Assembly: GCA_902476875.1 (NCBI GenBank)
Contig: CABSFC010000021.1
Location: 1 to 29,915 of the forward strand
Length of the DNA: 29,915 bases
From: an uncultured Oscillibacter sp.
GTDB taxonomy: Bacteria; Bacillota; Clostridia; Oscillospirales; Oscillospiraceae
Direction: 5' to 3'
This document shows, piece by piece, positions 1-11,191 of the stretch. Made by a program: the position numbers and the translations under genes. The notes beneath the pieces are model-generated. The model was not told the origin of the DNA. It worked only from the letters and a program-made list of their open reading frames with translations, and searched no databases. Within the stretch, counting starts at the first letter, position 1. Each line of letters begins with the position of its first letter.

Positions 1-1341
1 GGTGGCGGCCACCCGGGCCCCCGCCCGCCGCACGTTCTGGATGACGGCGATGGCCAGGGCCGCGCCCTCCACGGGGTCGGTGCCCGCCCCCAACTCGTCG
101 AAGAGGATCAGGCTCTTCCGGTCCGCCTCCGCCAGGATGGCCACGATGTTCACCATGTGGGCGGAGAAGGTGGACAGGCTCTGCTCGATGCTCTGCTCGT
201 CGCCGATGTCCGCCAGCACCCGCTCATAGACGGAGACGGCGCTGCGGTCCGCCACGGGGATGTGGAGGCCGCACTGGGTCATCAGCGTCAGCAGGCCCAG
301 TGTCTTCAGACTGACGGTCTTGCCGCCGGTGTTGGGGCCGGTGATGACCAGGGTGTCGAAGGTGTCCCCCAGTTCGATGTCGATGGGCACCGCCGTCTTG
401 GGATCCAGCAGGGGGTGGCGGGCCCTGCGGAGGTGGATGGCGCCGTCCCGCCGGACCTCTGGCCGCACAGCGTCCATTTTGTAGCTCAGCTGGCCCCGGG
501 CGAAGATCAGGTCCAGGTGGACCAGCGTGTCGTAGTCCCACTGGATGTCCTCCCGGTGGGCCGCCGCCTCGGCGGACAGCTCCGCCAGGATGCGCTCGAT
601 CTCCTTCTGCTCCCTGGCCTCCAGCTCGATCAGCTCATTGTTGGCCTGGACCACGCCCATAGGCTCCACGAACAGCGTGGCGCCGGAGGAGGAGATGTCG
701 TGCACCAGCCCCGGCAGGTCGCCCCTGTGCTCCGCCTTGACGGGCACCACGAACCGGCCGTCCCGCTGGGTGATGATGGTCTCCTGCAAAATTTTGCCGT
801 ACGTGGGTGAGGAGATGATCTTCTGCAGGATCTGGCGGCTCTTGGCCTGGGCCGCCCGCATGTGGCGGCGGATGTCCGCCAGCTCGGAGCTGGCGGCGTC
901 GGCGATGGTGTCCTCGTCCACGATGCAGCGCTTGATCTTCTCCTCCAGAAAGCGGTTGCCGTGGAGGGAGAGGAACAGGTGGTCGATGGCGGTCTTCTCC
1001 GCCGCGTCGGCGTTGAAATACTCCCTGGCCCGCCGGGCGGCGGTCAGGAGGTCCGCGATGGTCAGCAGCTCCCTGGTGTTCAGGGCGCCGCCCCGGTCCG
1101 CCCGGTCCAATGCCTCCGCCACCGGCTTCACGCCGGAAAAGGACGGGCTGCCCCGCAGGCCGATGAGGCTTCGGGCCGCGTCGGTCTGGTCCAGCAGCCG
1201 GAGGACCTCCTCCGGCTCCGTCTCGGGCCGGACGCGGAGGGCCCTCTCCTTGGCCTCGGCGCACACCGCCTGGTCGGACAGCAGTTGCAACACCCGAGGC
1301 AGCTCCAGGGTGCGCATGGATTTTTCAAATAAGTCGCTCAT
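1..1341 (-). CDS. mutS2: Endonuclease MutS2, N-terminal part (cut by the window edge)
   Basis: This MutS-family ATPase without the mismatch-recognition domain acts in Firmicutes on branched DNA and in rescue of collided ribosomes. The reading frame starts at the ATG ending at 1341 (MSDLFEKSMRTLELPRVL) and runs off the left edge after 447 codons. Seen are the helical core and clamp region, then the Walker A motif TGPNTGGKT at about residue 331. These are followed by LADIGDEQSIEQSLSTFSAHM-like signature residues and the Walker B/D-loop DELGAGTDPVEG. The C-terminal Smr nuclease domain expected in a protein of about 790 residues lies outside the window, so its presence cannot be checked. A GGAG sits about 10 nt before the ATG. 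It is last in the visible minus-strand run, 42 nt after the preceding gene. Confidence 0.96.
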   Translation of the reverse strand, partial: MSDLFEKSMRTLELPRVLQLLSDQAVCAEAKERALRVRPETEPEEVLRLLDQTDAARSLIGLRGSPSFSGVKPVAEALDRADRGGALNTRELLTIADLLTAARRAREYFNADAAEKTAIDHLFLSLHGNRFLEEKIKRCIVDEDTIADAASSELADIRRHMRAAQAKSRQILQKIISSPTYGKILQETIITQRDGRFVVPVKAEHRGDLPGLVHDISSSGATLFVEPMGVVQANNELIELEAREQKEIERILAELSAEAAAHREDIQWDYDTLVHLDLIFARGQLSYKMDAVRPEVRRDGAIHLRRARHPLLDPKTAVPIDIELGDTFDTLVITGPNTGGKTVSLKTLGLLTLMTQCGLHIPVADRSAVSVYERVLADIGDEQSIEQSLSTFSAHMVNIVAILAEADRKSLILFDELGAGTDPVEGAALAIAVIQNVRRAGARVAAT

Positions 1342-1383
1342 ATTTATATTCTCCAGTCAAGAGGTTTTACTTGACAGTCATTC

Positions 1384-1830
1384 TCAGAGATAGGGATTGG
1401 GCTCCCGCATGACCCAGGGTATGATGTAGCTGAACTCCATCTGGAAGCAAGGCTTTGGAAAGTCCTCCGGCAGCAGGTCACACGCTGTCTTAAAGCCCAC
1501 GGAGAACCCCTCTGCCAGGGAATACCATTCCGCCGGATACGCCTCGAAGCCCCCCTCCAAAACGGTTCCCGCCAGATGATACCACCCGTCGCCGGCGAGG
1601 TCCCTCTCCGTTCCCTGGTAATAGCAAAGCTCTCCCGGCTTCCCCGGGTCCAGGCCCAGGGCGTCAAAAAAGTCCTTTGCCTCCGGCGGCAGCAGCTTCA
1701 CCGCCTGCACAAAATTCCGGCACCCGACGCAGCTGCAGGTAACCCAGGGGAGCGGATGGGCGCTGTAATACGCCCGGGTCCTCTCCACATCCACCAGCAG
1801 GCGGTAGGGGCCAAACACAAATTCCGTCAT
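1384..1830 (-). CDS. Uncharacterised 148-aa protein with CxCxxC motif
   Basis: I do not recognise a named family. The start chosen is the ATG at 1830 (MTEFVFGPYRLLVD), because a GAGG lies 8 nt upstream; an in-frame ATG 17 codons earlier has no such site. The protein is soluble, with no signal peptide or membrane segment. It is rich in aromatic residues and has a conspicuous CSCVGCRNF motif at about residues 32-40, which could bind a metal. The C-terminal half (FSVGFKTACDLLPEDFPKPCFQMEF) reads as mixed alpha/beta. It lies between recO and mutS2, 42 nt upstream of mutS2 and 64 nt downstream of recO, so co-transcription is likely. An immunity-protein-like or enzyme-accessory fold is possible, but nothing in the sequence settles this. 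Confidence 0.75.
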   Translation of the reverse strand: MTEFVFGPYRLLVDVERTRAYYSAHPLPWVTCSCVGCRNFVQAVKLLPPEAKDFFDALGLDPGKPGELCYYQGTERDLAGDGWYHLAGTVLEGGFEAYPAEWYSLAEGFSVGFKTACDLLPEDFPKPCFQMEFSYIIPWVMREPNPYL

Positions 1831-1894
1831 TTTTCGTTCCTCTTTGTATAAATTCGGCGGGATTATACAAAATGTAGGCATCAGGGCATCGCGG

Positions 1895-2653
1895 TCACGT
1901 CTGCAAGCTCTTGTAAAAATCCAGCGTCTTGAACCCCCGCTCCAGCTGCGCCGCCGTGAATGCCTCCACCGCTCCGGAGAGGCGCTTCAGCGGCTCCTCC
2001 CCCAGACGGAAGGAATACAGCCGCTTCGGGTCGCCGTACACGATATGCCGCAGCGCCGCCAGGGAGTCCCGGCACAGCGGCATGGACAGGGCGCTCTCCC
2101 GCACGCCGCAGGTCCCGCACCGCAGCACCCCCTGCACCACGTCCAGCAGGGGCTGCTCCGGGTCGGGGCAGCCGCAGTAGGCGCAGCTGTCCGCCAGAGG
2201 CTCATAGCCCGCGAGGCACAGCAGTTTGATCTCAAAGGCGGGCTTCACCAGGGCGGGGGGCTTGTGTAAAGTGGAAAGGGCATACAGCCCGTTCAGCAGA
2301 TGGCGCAGCAGCTCCGCCGACGGGGTCTCCTCGGTGGTCACGCCCTCGGTCAGCTCCGCCATGTAAAACGCCAGGGCCAGGGCGTCCAGATCGCTCCGCA
2401 GGCCGTTCCAAAGCTCCAGGGTGGAGCCCTCGTTGGCGTAGCACCAGTTTCCCTTTTGATAGAGCGTCCACTCGGAGTACGCCAGGGATTGGGCGCAGGC
2501 GGCGAATTTGCAGCTCTTCCGCCGGGCGCCCCGGGCGATGACGGAGAGCTTGCCCCGCTCCGCCGTCAGGAGCGTCAGGATCTTGTCAGCTTCCTTGGTC
2601 TCGGTCTCCCGCAGGACGATGCCCCGGGTGACGATGTACGGTGTGGATGGCAA
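1895..2653 (-). CDS. recO: DNA repair protein RecO
   Basis: RecO loads RecA onto SSB-coated single-stranded DNA with RecR and anneals complementary strands. The 252-aa length is typical. The N-terminal OB-fold is shown by TRGIVLRETETKEADKILTLLT and the family pattern GKLSVIARGARR. The middle is helical. A four-cysteine zinc site appears as CAYCGC and CGTCG at about residues 166-171 and 190-194. The start is a TTG (2651-2653) with a G-rich site GGGGGG six bases upstream. No ATG fits the conserved N-terminus, so TTG is preferred. It follows yqzL and era in the Firmicute order era-yqzL-recO, 55 nt after yqzL. Confidence 0.95.
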   Translation of the reverse strand: MPSTPYIVTRGIVLRETETKEADKILTLLTAERGKLSVIARGARRKSCKFAACAQSLAYSEWTLYQKGNWCYANEGSTLELWNGLRSDLDALALAFYMAELTEGVTTEETPSAELLRHLLNGLYALSTLHKPPALVKPAFEIKLLCLAGYEPLADSCAYCGCPDPEQPLLDVVQGVLRCGTCGVRESALSMPLCRDSLAALRHIVYGDPKRLYSFRLGEEPLKRLSGAVEAFTAAQLERGFKTLDFYKSLQT

Positions 2654-2708
2654 TGCAAGCCCCCCTTCCGGCAGACTGTGGAGCGGCGGGGCCCCGCCGC
2701 ACGGCTGG

Positions 2709-2816
2709 TCACAGCAGGGACGGCAGGCCGTCGTCCCCCTCCAGGGAGCGGTACAACATATAGGCCAGCGGCTCGCCGGTCATGCAGAACAGCTCCCAGA
2801 ACGGCTCGGATTTCAT
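2709..2816 (-). CDS. yqzL: YqzL-like small protein (35 aa)
   Basis: A very short frame on the minus strand encodes 35 residues beginning MKSEPFWELFCMTG and ending GDDGLPSLL. The WELF..TGEPLAYMLYRSL pattern matches the YqzL family of small Firmicute proteins (aromatic WxxFxxTGxxxAYLLYK core), whose function is unknown. A perfect AAGGAGGT lies upstream of the ATG at 2814-2816. Its position between era and recO is exactly where yqzL sits in many Firmicutes. It was recognised by hand from the ribosome binding site, length and synteny. It is shorter than usual (about 45 residues), but the core is intact. Confidence 0.82.
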   Translation of the reverse strand: MKSEPFWELFCMTGEPLAYMLYRSLEGDDGLPSLL

Positions 2817-2898
2817 GTGGCAGACCTCCTTTTGGGAGTAGTCTGCGGAATTTGTCGAAATTTATGGCTGGGAATATCCGGGACCCGAACCGCGGGCG

Positions 2899-3798
2899 TC
2901 AATCGTCGTTGTAGCCGAAGCTCCGCACGTAGTTGACGTTATCCCGCCAGTTCTCCTTGACCTTCACCCAGGTCTCCAGGTACACCTTGGTGCCCATGAA
3001 CTTCTCCATATCGTGGCGGGCCAGCGTGCTGATCTTCTTCAGCATGGCCCCCTGCTTGCCGATGATGATGCCCTTGTGGCTGGCCTTCTCGCAGTAAATG
3101 GTGGCGTCCACGTCGACGACGCCGGAGTCCCGCTCGGAGAACTTGGTGATCTCCACGGCGGTGCCGTGGGGGATCTCCTTGTCCAGGCACAACAGCAGCT
3201 TCTCCCGCAGCAGCTCGCCCATGACCTGCCGCTCCGGCTGGTCGCTGGTCTGACCGTCGGGGAACAGCTGGGGGCCCTCCGAGGCGTATTTCCGCAGCTC
3301 GCGCATCAGATCGTCCAGGCCGTCGCCGGTGTGGGCGGAGATGGGGATGATGGCGTCAAAGCCGTCCCACGCCTCGTTGTAGGCCGCGATGACCGGCAGC
3401 AGCGCCGCGGGCTCCACGGTGTCGATCTTGTTGATGCAGAGGATGGCGGGAATGTGCTCCTCCCTGACGCGCTCGATCAGCGCCAGCTCCGGCCCGCCCA
3501 CATGGGCGATGGGCTCCACCAGCAGCAGCGCGCAGTCCACGTCGCTGAGGCTGGAGGTGACGACCTTCACCATATAATCCCCCAGGGCGGACCTGGGCCT
3601 GTGGAGGCCCGGGGTGTCCAGCAGGATATACTGGGTGTCCTCCCGGTTCACCACGCCGTAGATGCGGTTCCGGGTGGTCTGGGCCTTGTTGGAGACGATG
3701 GCGACCTTTTCGCCCACCAGGGCGTTGGTCAGGCTGGACTTTCCCACGTTGGGCCGGCCGCAGACGGTGATCATGGCCACGTTTTTGATGTCAGACAT
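2899..3798 (-). CDS. era: GTPase Era
   Basis: Era is an essential GTPase that binds the 3' end of 16S rRNA and helps mature the 30S subunit. The 299-aa protein shows the G domain in order: G1 GRPNVGKSS, the switch region with TTRNRIYG, G3 DTPGLHRP and G4 NKID. A C-terminal KH RNA-binding domain follows, with KGIIIGKQGAMLKKIS at about residues 240-255. The chosen start is the ATG at 3798 (MSDIKNVAMITVCGRPN), with GAGG eight bases upstream. A longer frame adds 15 residues that do not fit the family. Neighbours downstream are yqzL and recO, the conserved Firmicute order; upstream is a SnoaL-like gene 35 nt away. Confidence 0.97.
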   Translation of the reverse strand: MSDIKNVAMITVCGRPNVGKSSLTNALVGEKVAIVSNKAQTTRNRIYGVVNREDTQYILLDTPGLHRPRSALGDYMVKVVTSSLSDVDCALLLVEPIAHVGGPELALIERVREEHIPAILCINKIDTVEPAALLPVIAAYNEAWDGFDAIIPISAHTGDGLDDLMRELRKYASEGPQLFPDGQTSDQPERQVMGELLREKLLLCLDKEIPHGTAVEITKFSERDSGVVDVDATIYCEKASHKGIIIGKQGAMLKKISTLARHDMEKFMGTKVYLETWVKVKENWRDNVNYVRSFGYNDD

Positions 3799-3833
3799 AA
3801 GGTGATCCTCAACTTTCTTTGTGTTAAGCGTTT

Positions 3834-4253
3834 TCAAAACCACAGAGCCGCTTCCTCCCGGAAGCGGGGCGCGGGACCCGCTTGATAGGGGTCATAGGTG
3901 TTCCGGTTGCAGCCGAATTCCTTCAGGAAAGCGATCTTTCCGTCTTCGGCCCAGCGGACCAGAGAGAGGCCGTCAAAGCACTCCTCCCGCCCATCGTCCA
4001 TACGGTCGTGGAAATACCACTCCACCACCGTCTGGTCATCCCGGTGGAAGAACTGGCGGATATCCCAGGCAAGGACACGGCCTCTGGTATTCCACTCCCG
4101 AAACCAGTGGGCGATTTTTTCCGCGCCCTCGTATTTGGGCCCCCAGCTCTCCACGTATACGGCATCCGGGGCGAAGAGCCGGTCAATGTCCAGGTCCCGG
4201 CTTCGCAGCCACATGTCGAACCAGAGGCGAATATTCCGCTCCCGCTGCTCCAT
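3834..4253 (-). CDS. SnoaL/NTF2-like fold protein
   Basis: This 139-aa protein has the features of the SnoaL-like NTF2 superfamily. An N-terminal helix pair (RNIRLWFDMWLRSRDLDIDRLFAPDAVYVESWGP) leads into a barrel with the typical segment GAEKIAHWFREWNTRGRVLAWDI. The strands DQTVVEWYFHDRMD and LVRWAEDGKIAFLKEFG follow. Such proteins are small isomerases, hydrolases or simple ligand binders, and the substrate cannot be read from sequence. The ATG at 4253 has AAAGGAG five bases upstream. It sits 10 nt after the uvrA stop and 35 nt before era, so it is probably transcribed with both. It is an accessory gene in an otherwise conserved repair and ribosome-assembly cluster. Confidence 0.8.
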   Translation of the reverse strand: MEQRERNIRLWFDMWLRSRDLDIDRLFAPDAVYVESWGPKYEGAEKIAHWFREWNTRGRVLAWDIRQFFHRDDQTVVEWYFHDRMDDGREECFDGLSLVRWAEDGKIAFLKEFGCNRNTYDPYQAGPAPRFREEAALWF

Positions 4254-4263
4254 AGTGTCTCCT

Positions 4264-7092
<2,829 letters not shown>

Positions 7093-7150
7093 GGGTGGTT
7101 CTGTTCTCCTTAAAAATGATTCTGGGGGAGGTCCGCCCGGAGGGCAACCC

Positions 7151-7651
7151 TCACTTCACGATGATATCCGCCGTGCCCGCCCGCAGCAGGTCCAGCAGCG
7201 TCCGGGGCGCCAGCTCCACCTGGGCGCCGATCCTACCGGCGGAGATGTAGATGGTCTCATAGTCCAGAGCCGTCTCGTGGAACACCGTGGGGTACTGCTT
7301 CTTCATCCCCACCGGGCTGCACCCGCCCCGGATGTACCCGGTGACGGCGTTGATCTCCGCCACGTGGAGCAGCTCAATGGACTTCTCTCCCACCGATTTG
7401 GCGGCCTTCTTCAGATCCAGATTCTCCGCCACCGGCACCTCAAACACATAGATGCCCTTGGACGCGCCCCGGGCCACCAGGGTCTTGAAGCCCCGGGCCG
7501 GGTCCTGCCCCAGGGCCCGGGCCACGTGGACGCCGTACTCCCGGGTGCCGTCCGGGCCATCGCCCTCCTCATAAAAATGGGCCGTGTACGGAATTTTCCT
7601 CTGGTCCAGGATGCGCATCACATTGGTTTTTTCCTCTTTCTTTTTTGCCAT
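7151..7651 (-). CDS. ybaK: YbaK/EbsC-type Cys-tRNA(Pro) deacylase
   Basis: This 166-aa protein belongs to the YbaK/ProX trans-editing family, which hydrolyses mischarged aminoacyl-tRNA, classically Cys-tRNA(Pro). The family landmarks are FKTLVARGASKGIYVFEVPVAENLDLKKAAKSVGEKSIELL and GYIRGGCSPVGMKKQYPTVFHE, with the conserved lysine and GxxSPxG loop. The N-terminus MAKKKEEKTNVMRILDQRKIPY is typical of the ybaK subgroup. The ATG at 7651 has GAGG six bases upstream. It begins 3 nt after the EamA gene stop, so the two are probably translated from one message. uvrA starts 58 nt downstream. Confidence 0.93.
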   Translation of the reverse strand: MAKKKEEKTNVMRILDQRKIPYTAHFYEEGDGPDGTREYGVHVARALGQDPARGFKTLVARGASKGIYVFEVPVAENLDLKKAAKSVGEKSIELLHVAEINAVTGYIRGGCSPVGMKKQYPTVFHETALDYETIYISAGRIGAQVELAPRTLLDLLRAGTADIIVK

Positions 7652-7654
7652 GCT

Positions 7655-8539
7655 TCACCTCAGAATATACACGCCCGCCAGGACGCACAAAATGCCGGCC
7701 AGGGTCGCGGCCCCCATGGGCTCGCCAAACACCAGCGCCCCCGCCAGGGACGCCACCACCGGCTCCAGGCTGGCCATGATGGCCGCCCGCCCGGACTCCA
7801 CCCGGGCAAGGCCCCGTGTGTACAGGATATAGGGCAGCACGGTGGAGAACACCACCAGTCCCGCCGCCAGCAGCCACATCCGGGGCGCGGCCAGAGCCTC
7901 CGCCATCCGCGCCGGACGCAGCAGCACCAGCGACGCGGGGCCCGCGAAGATGAACGTCCACACCGTGACGGTCATGGAACTGTAATGGGCCAGGGCGTAG
8001 CGGCCGAAGACGCTGTACAGCGCGTAGAAGAACCCGGCCCCCAGGCCCAGCAGGATACCCGGCACGGTAACGGTCAGGTCCCCGGCGAAGACGCCGCACA
8101 CCAGGGCGCAGCCCGCCAGTGTCAGCGCCAGGGCCAGCAGCTTCTTTTTCGTCACCGGCTCCTTCCACAAAACGGCGGACAGCACCACCACAAAGGACGG
8201 CGCGGTGTACAGCAAAATGGACGCCACCGCCAGGGAGCACAGCTTCTGGCAGGTGAAATAGCAGCAGGTGAACAGCACGACGCTGACCACGCCGGTGCCA
8301 AGAAAGTATTTCAGGTGTTCCCGCCGGACGCGGAACACCCCCCGGTCCCTGACGGCAAACACCGCCAGAAGCAGCAGCATGCCGCCGAAGTTCCGCACCA
8401 CCACGATGTCCGTGGGGGCGAGGCCCCCGGCCATCAGATTCCGGTTCCAAAGTCCGATGACGCCCCACAGGGCCGCCGCCGCCAGGATGCTGGCACAGGC
8501 TCCCCGGGGAGTTGTTCGCGTCTCTGCCGTTGTCTCCAT
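7655..8539 (-). CDS. EamA-family (DMT) transporter
   Basis: A 294-aa integral membrane protein with about ten hydrophobic helices in two EamA repeats. The first repeat begins ACASILAAAALWGVIGLWNRNLMAGG and the second near LLGLGAGFFYALYSVFGRYALAHYSS. The second carries the family hallmark SLEPVVASLAGALVFGEPMGAATLAGILCVLAGV in its last helices. DMT proteins of this group export amino acids or other small metabolites; the substrate here is unknown. The ATG at 8539 uses a GGAGG that lies inside the end of the upstream DHHW gene, four bases before this start. That arrangement suggests translational coupling. ybaK follows after 3 nt. Confidence 0.93.
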   Translation of the reverse strand: METTAETRTTPRGACASILAAAALWGVIGLWNRNLMAGGLAPTDIVVVRNFGGMLLLLAVFAVRDRGVFRVRREHLKYFLGTGVVSVVLFTCCYFTCQKLCSLAVASILLYTAPSFVVVLSAVLWKEPVTKKKLLALALTLAGCALVCGVFAGDLTVTVPGILLGLGAGFFYALYSVFGRYALAHYSSMTVTVWTFIFAGPASLVLLRPARMAEALAAPRMWLLAAGLVVFSTVLPYILYTRGLARVESGRAAIMASLEPVVASLAGALVFGEPMGAATLAGILCVLAGVYILR

Positions 8540-8543
8540 GGGG

Positions 8544-9734
8544 TCAGTCCTCCCAAACCGCGCCGTTGCCGGTGGCGGTGTAATAGAATGTGTCGTTCTG
8601 GATGCACAGCACCAGATCAGGCCGGTACTCCGTGATATAGTCCTTCAGGCTCTTCTCCGCGTAGTGCCGCAGGTCCAGGATGCGGGTCTCGTCAAAGGAA
8701 GCGTACAGCAGCGTCTCCAGAGCGTTGGTGAAGGAGTCGCCGAAGATCAGCACGTCCGGCAGCTCCGGGCGGTCGGTCTCCAGCACCGTCTCGGCAAAGT
8801 CGCCGCCCATGTACAGGTTGTACGTGGTGGGCAGGTCATCCGCCGCCGGGGTGACGAACAGGGGCCTTTCCGACAGTTCCCCGTTGTCCCAGCGGGTGAA
8901 AGCCACCGGGTCCCGCTGGACGCCGATCACGGCCTTTTCGTCATTGGGCCACAGGTTATAGAGCTTGCGGTTCCGGGAGCCGATATAGGGGTTGGGCAGC
9001 TCCACCAGGTCGATGTCCTCCGCCCTCAGCACCGGCAGGTCCCAGCCGTCCGCCGCGAGCGTATCCAGGATGGCGCGGTAGGCGGCGTAGGCGCCGTAGT
9101 AGCTGTAGTGGTGGTCCACGGTGGAGTAGTATTCCGCCGGATGGCCCGCGCTGTCGTACACCGCGCCCATATCCAGAAAGCGGACGCCCCGGGCCGTCAG
9201 GGCGGCGGCAAAGGCGGTGTCCGCCGTCCCGTACTCGGCGGCGTGGCCGTTCAGGTAATCGGGGTACTGGTCCCCGAAGTAGACCCGCTGCTCCGGGAAG
9301 CCGACGTAATAAAAGCTGCCGCCCCACGCCTCGATGTGGGCGTTCAGCTTTTGCAGGTCCGCCGCGATGTCCGCCGCCCGCAGGGCGTACGACTCCGGGG
9401 ACTGCTCATCGTAGTCCATATAGGGCAGCAGCACGTCCTCCGTCACCACAGTGTCGTTGACCACCGGGCGTTTCAGAATATCCATCCGGGCCCTGGTATC
9501 GGCCTTCAGCAGCGTGGTGCGCCCCGGCATGTGGTCGGAGTACCAGCTCTCAAAATCCGCGCCAAAGCCGCCGTCCCACAGGCCGGCCCAGGTCAGGGCG
9601 GGGCGCTCCGCGAGAGAACGGTTTTCATAGTAGGCCGTGGTCTCCCCGTGGGACCACAGCGCCACACCCGCCGGGACCGCCAGCAGGGCCGCCAGCATAC
9701 ACGCCAGAAAGGCCCGGTTGAGAAATTTTTGCAT
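8544..9734 (-). CDS. DHHW/AlgJ-like extracytoplasmic protein, partner of MBOAT
   Basis: The 396-aa protein starts with a membrane anchor or uncleaved signal (residues 5-27: LNRAFLACMLAALLAVPAG). It continues with the family entry motif ENRSLAERPALT at 37-48. The marker DHH is at 207-209, with tyrosine in place of the fourth residue W, and the SGNH-like serine motif FGDSF at 331-335. In alginate AlgJ/AlgX the catalytic residues are a DxH pair and a serine, and D207/H209/S334 fit that pattern; this is inference. The protein probably transfers acyl groups to a surface glycan, fed by the MBOAT protein encoded 11 nt upstream. The ATG at 9734 has GAGGAGG six bases before it. A longer frame extending into the MBOAT gene is an overlap artefact. 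Confidence 0.9.
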   Translation of the reverse strand: MQKFLNRAFLACMLAALLAVPAGVALWSHGETTAYYENRSLAERPALTWAGLWDGGFGADFESWYSDHMPGRTTLLKADTRARMDILKRPVVNDTVVTEDVLLPYMDYDEQSPESYALRAADIAADLQKLNAHIEAWGGSFYYVGFPEQRVYFGDQYPDYLNGHAAEYGTADTAFAAALTARGVRFLDMGAVYDSAGHPAEYYSTVDHHYSYYGAYAAYRAILDTLAADGWDLPVLRAEDIDLVELPNPYIGSRNRKLYNLWPNDEKAVIGVQRDPVAFTRWDNGELSERPLFVTPAADDLPTTYNLYMGGDFAETVLETDRPELPDVLIFGDSFTNALETLLYASFDETRILDLRHYAEKSLKDYITEYRPDLVLCIQNDTFYYTATGNGAVWED

Positions 9735-9745
9735 GATGGGCCTCC

Positions 9746-11167
9746 TCAGAATTGGAAGTACAGGAACGAGCGGAAGGTAGAGCTGAGGAGCCGGACCGAA
9801 GACAGGCCCAGCATCGCAAAGGCCAGCAGCCTGGGGCCAAGGGCCAGGGTCAGCGCGGCGGCGCGGCTCCCCCGCTCCTGTTTCGCGGTCAATCCCGCCT
9901 GAAGCCGGTTCTTCACCGGCAGGGCGGCTGGAATGGCCGCCAGCAGCTCCCAGCGGAACTGGCGGAGATAGTACGCCGCCTCGCCGCTCCACGCGCCGCC
10001 GGGGGCAAAGCCGAACATGGCGGAGACCATCTCCCCCACCTGCTCCAGGCCGCTGGAGCGGAACAGCACCCAGCCCACGGTGATGAGGACCAGGGCGTAG
10101 ACATGCCGCAGGGGGTTGGGGAGCTTGTTCAACGCCCGGCCCCACAGGAAGCGTTCGCCCATCAACAAGAGGGCATAATACAGGCCCCACAGCACGAAGT
10201 TCCAGGCGGAGCCGTGCCACAACCCCGTCAGCAGCCAGACCACCAGCAGGTTGACTACCTGCTGTCCCTTGGAGCAGCGGTTGCCGCCCAGGGGAATGTA
10301 CACATAGTCCCGGAACCAGAAGGACAGCGTCATATGCCACCGCCGCCAGAACTCCGAGGCGGATCTGGCAATATAGGGGTAGTTGAAGTTCTCCGGCAGG
10401 CGGAAGCCGAACACCCGGCCCAATCCCAGGGCCATGTCCGTGTAGCCGGAAAAGTCGAAGTACAATTGCAGCGTGTAGGCGATGGCCCCCAACCACGCGA
10501 GGCCCACCGTCAAGCGGTCCCCGGCGGCAAAGGCCCCGTCGGCGATCTGACCCAGAGCGTCCGCCAGCAGCACCTTTTTTGCAAGGCCGAAGCAGAAGCG
10601 CACCGCGCCGGCGGCGGCATCGGCGCTGTTCTCCCGCCGGTCCGCCAGGGCCGGGGCAAAATCGCCGTAGCGGACGATGGGCCCCTGTAAAAGCTGCGGG
10701 AAAAAGGCCATGTACAGCGTCAGGCGGAGCAGACCGCGCTCCGCCGGAACGGTCCCCCGGTACACATCGGTCAGATAGGCGATGGCCTGGAAGGTGAAGA
10801 AGGAGATGCCGGCGGGCAGCACGATGGCGGGCGCCGCCACATCCAGCCCCAGGGCGTTCAGATTGCCCAGCAGGAAGCCGGTGTACTTGAAATACCCCAG
10901 CATCCCCAGATTCAAAATCAGCGCCGCCGCAAGGACCGCTTTCCGGCGCTTCCGCCCAGGCGCCGCCAGCAGGGCCGCGCCCCAATTCAGCACGCAGGAG
11001 GCCAGCAGCACCGGCAGCAGCCGCACGCCGCCCCAGGCGTAAAAAAACAGGCTGAACAGCAGCAGGACCAGATTCCGCCCGCCCCGCAGCCGGACCGGTA
11101 TCAAAAAGTAGCACAGCAGCGCCAGCGGCAGAAAGCCGAACAGAAACGCCACACTGCTGAACGCCAT
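9746..11167 (-). CDS. MBOAT O-acyltransferase (AlgI/DltB-like)
   Basis: This 473-aa polytopic membrane protein carries the MBOAT signature. LPAGISFFTFQAIAYLTDVY is near residue 118 and LYFDFSGYTDMALGLGRVFGF near 236. SEFWRRWHMTLSFWFRDYVYIPLGGNR follows, with the invariant histidine in TGLWHGSAWNFVLWGLYY near 317. The family passes acetyl or other acyl groups across the membrane for O-acylation of polysaccharide or teichoic acid. The gene pair with a DHHW/AlgJ-like protein is the common clostridial arrangement for surface glycan acetylation. No glycosyltransferase or polymerase gene is nearby, so the acceptor must be made elsewhere. The ATG at 11167 has only a weak AGAG-type site. Confidence 0.95.
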   Translation of the reverse strand: MAFSSVAFLFGFLPLALLCYFLIPVRLRGGRNLVLLLFSLFFYAWGGVRLLPVLLASCVLNWGAALLAAPGRKRRKAVLAAALILNLGMLGYFKYTGFLLGNLNALGLDVAAPAIVLPAGISFFTFQAIAYLTDVYRGTVPAERGLLRLTLYMAFFPQLLQGPIVRYGDFAPALADRRENSADAAAGAVRFCFGLAKKVLLADALGQIADGAFAAGDRLTVGLAWLGAIAYTLQLYFDFSGYTDMALGLGRVFGFRLPENFNYPYIARSASEFWRRWHMTLSFWFRDYVYIPLGGNRCSKGQQVVNLLVVWLLTGLWHGSAWNFVLWGLYYALLLMGERFLWGRALNKLPNPLRHVYALVLITVGWVLFRSSGLEQVGEMVSAMFGFAPGGAWSGEAAYYLRQFRWELLAAIPAALPVKNRLQAGLTAKQERGSRAAALTLALGPRLLAFAMLGLSSVRLLSSTFRSFLYFQF

Positions 11168-11191
11168 GGGATCACATCTCTTTCATACAGG

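Noticed and set aside
9735..11114. Open frame that would extend the DHHW gene through the MBOAT gene (856 codons)
   Set aside because: The upstream part is out-of-frame MBOAT sequence; the DHHW gene has its own signal anchor and ribosome binding site at 9734.
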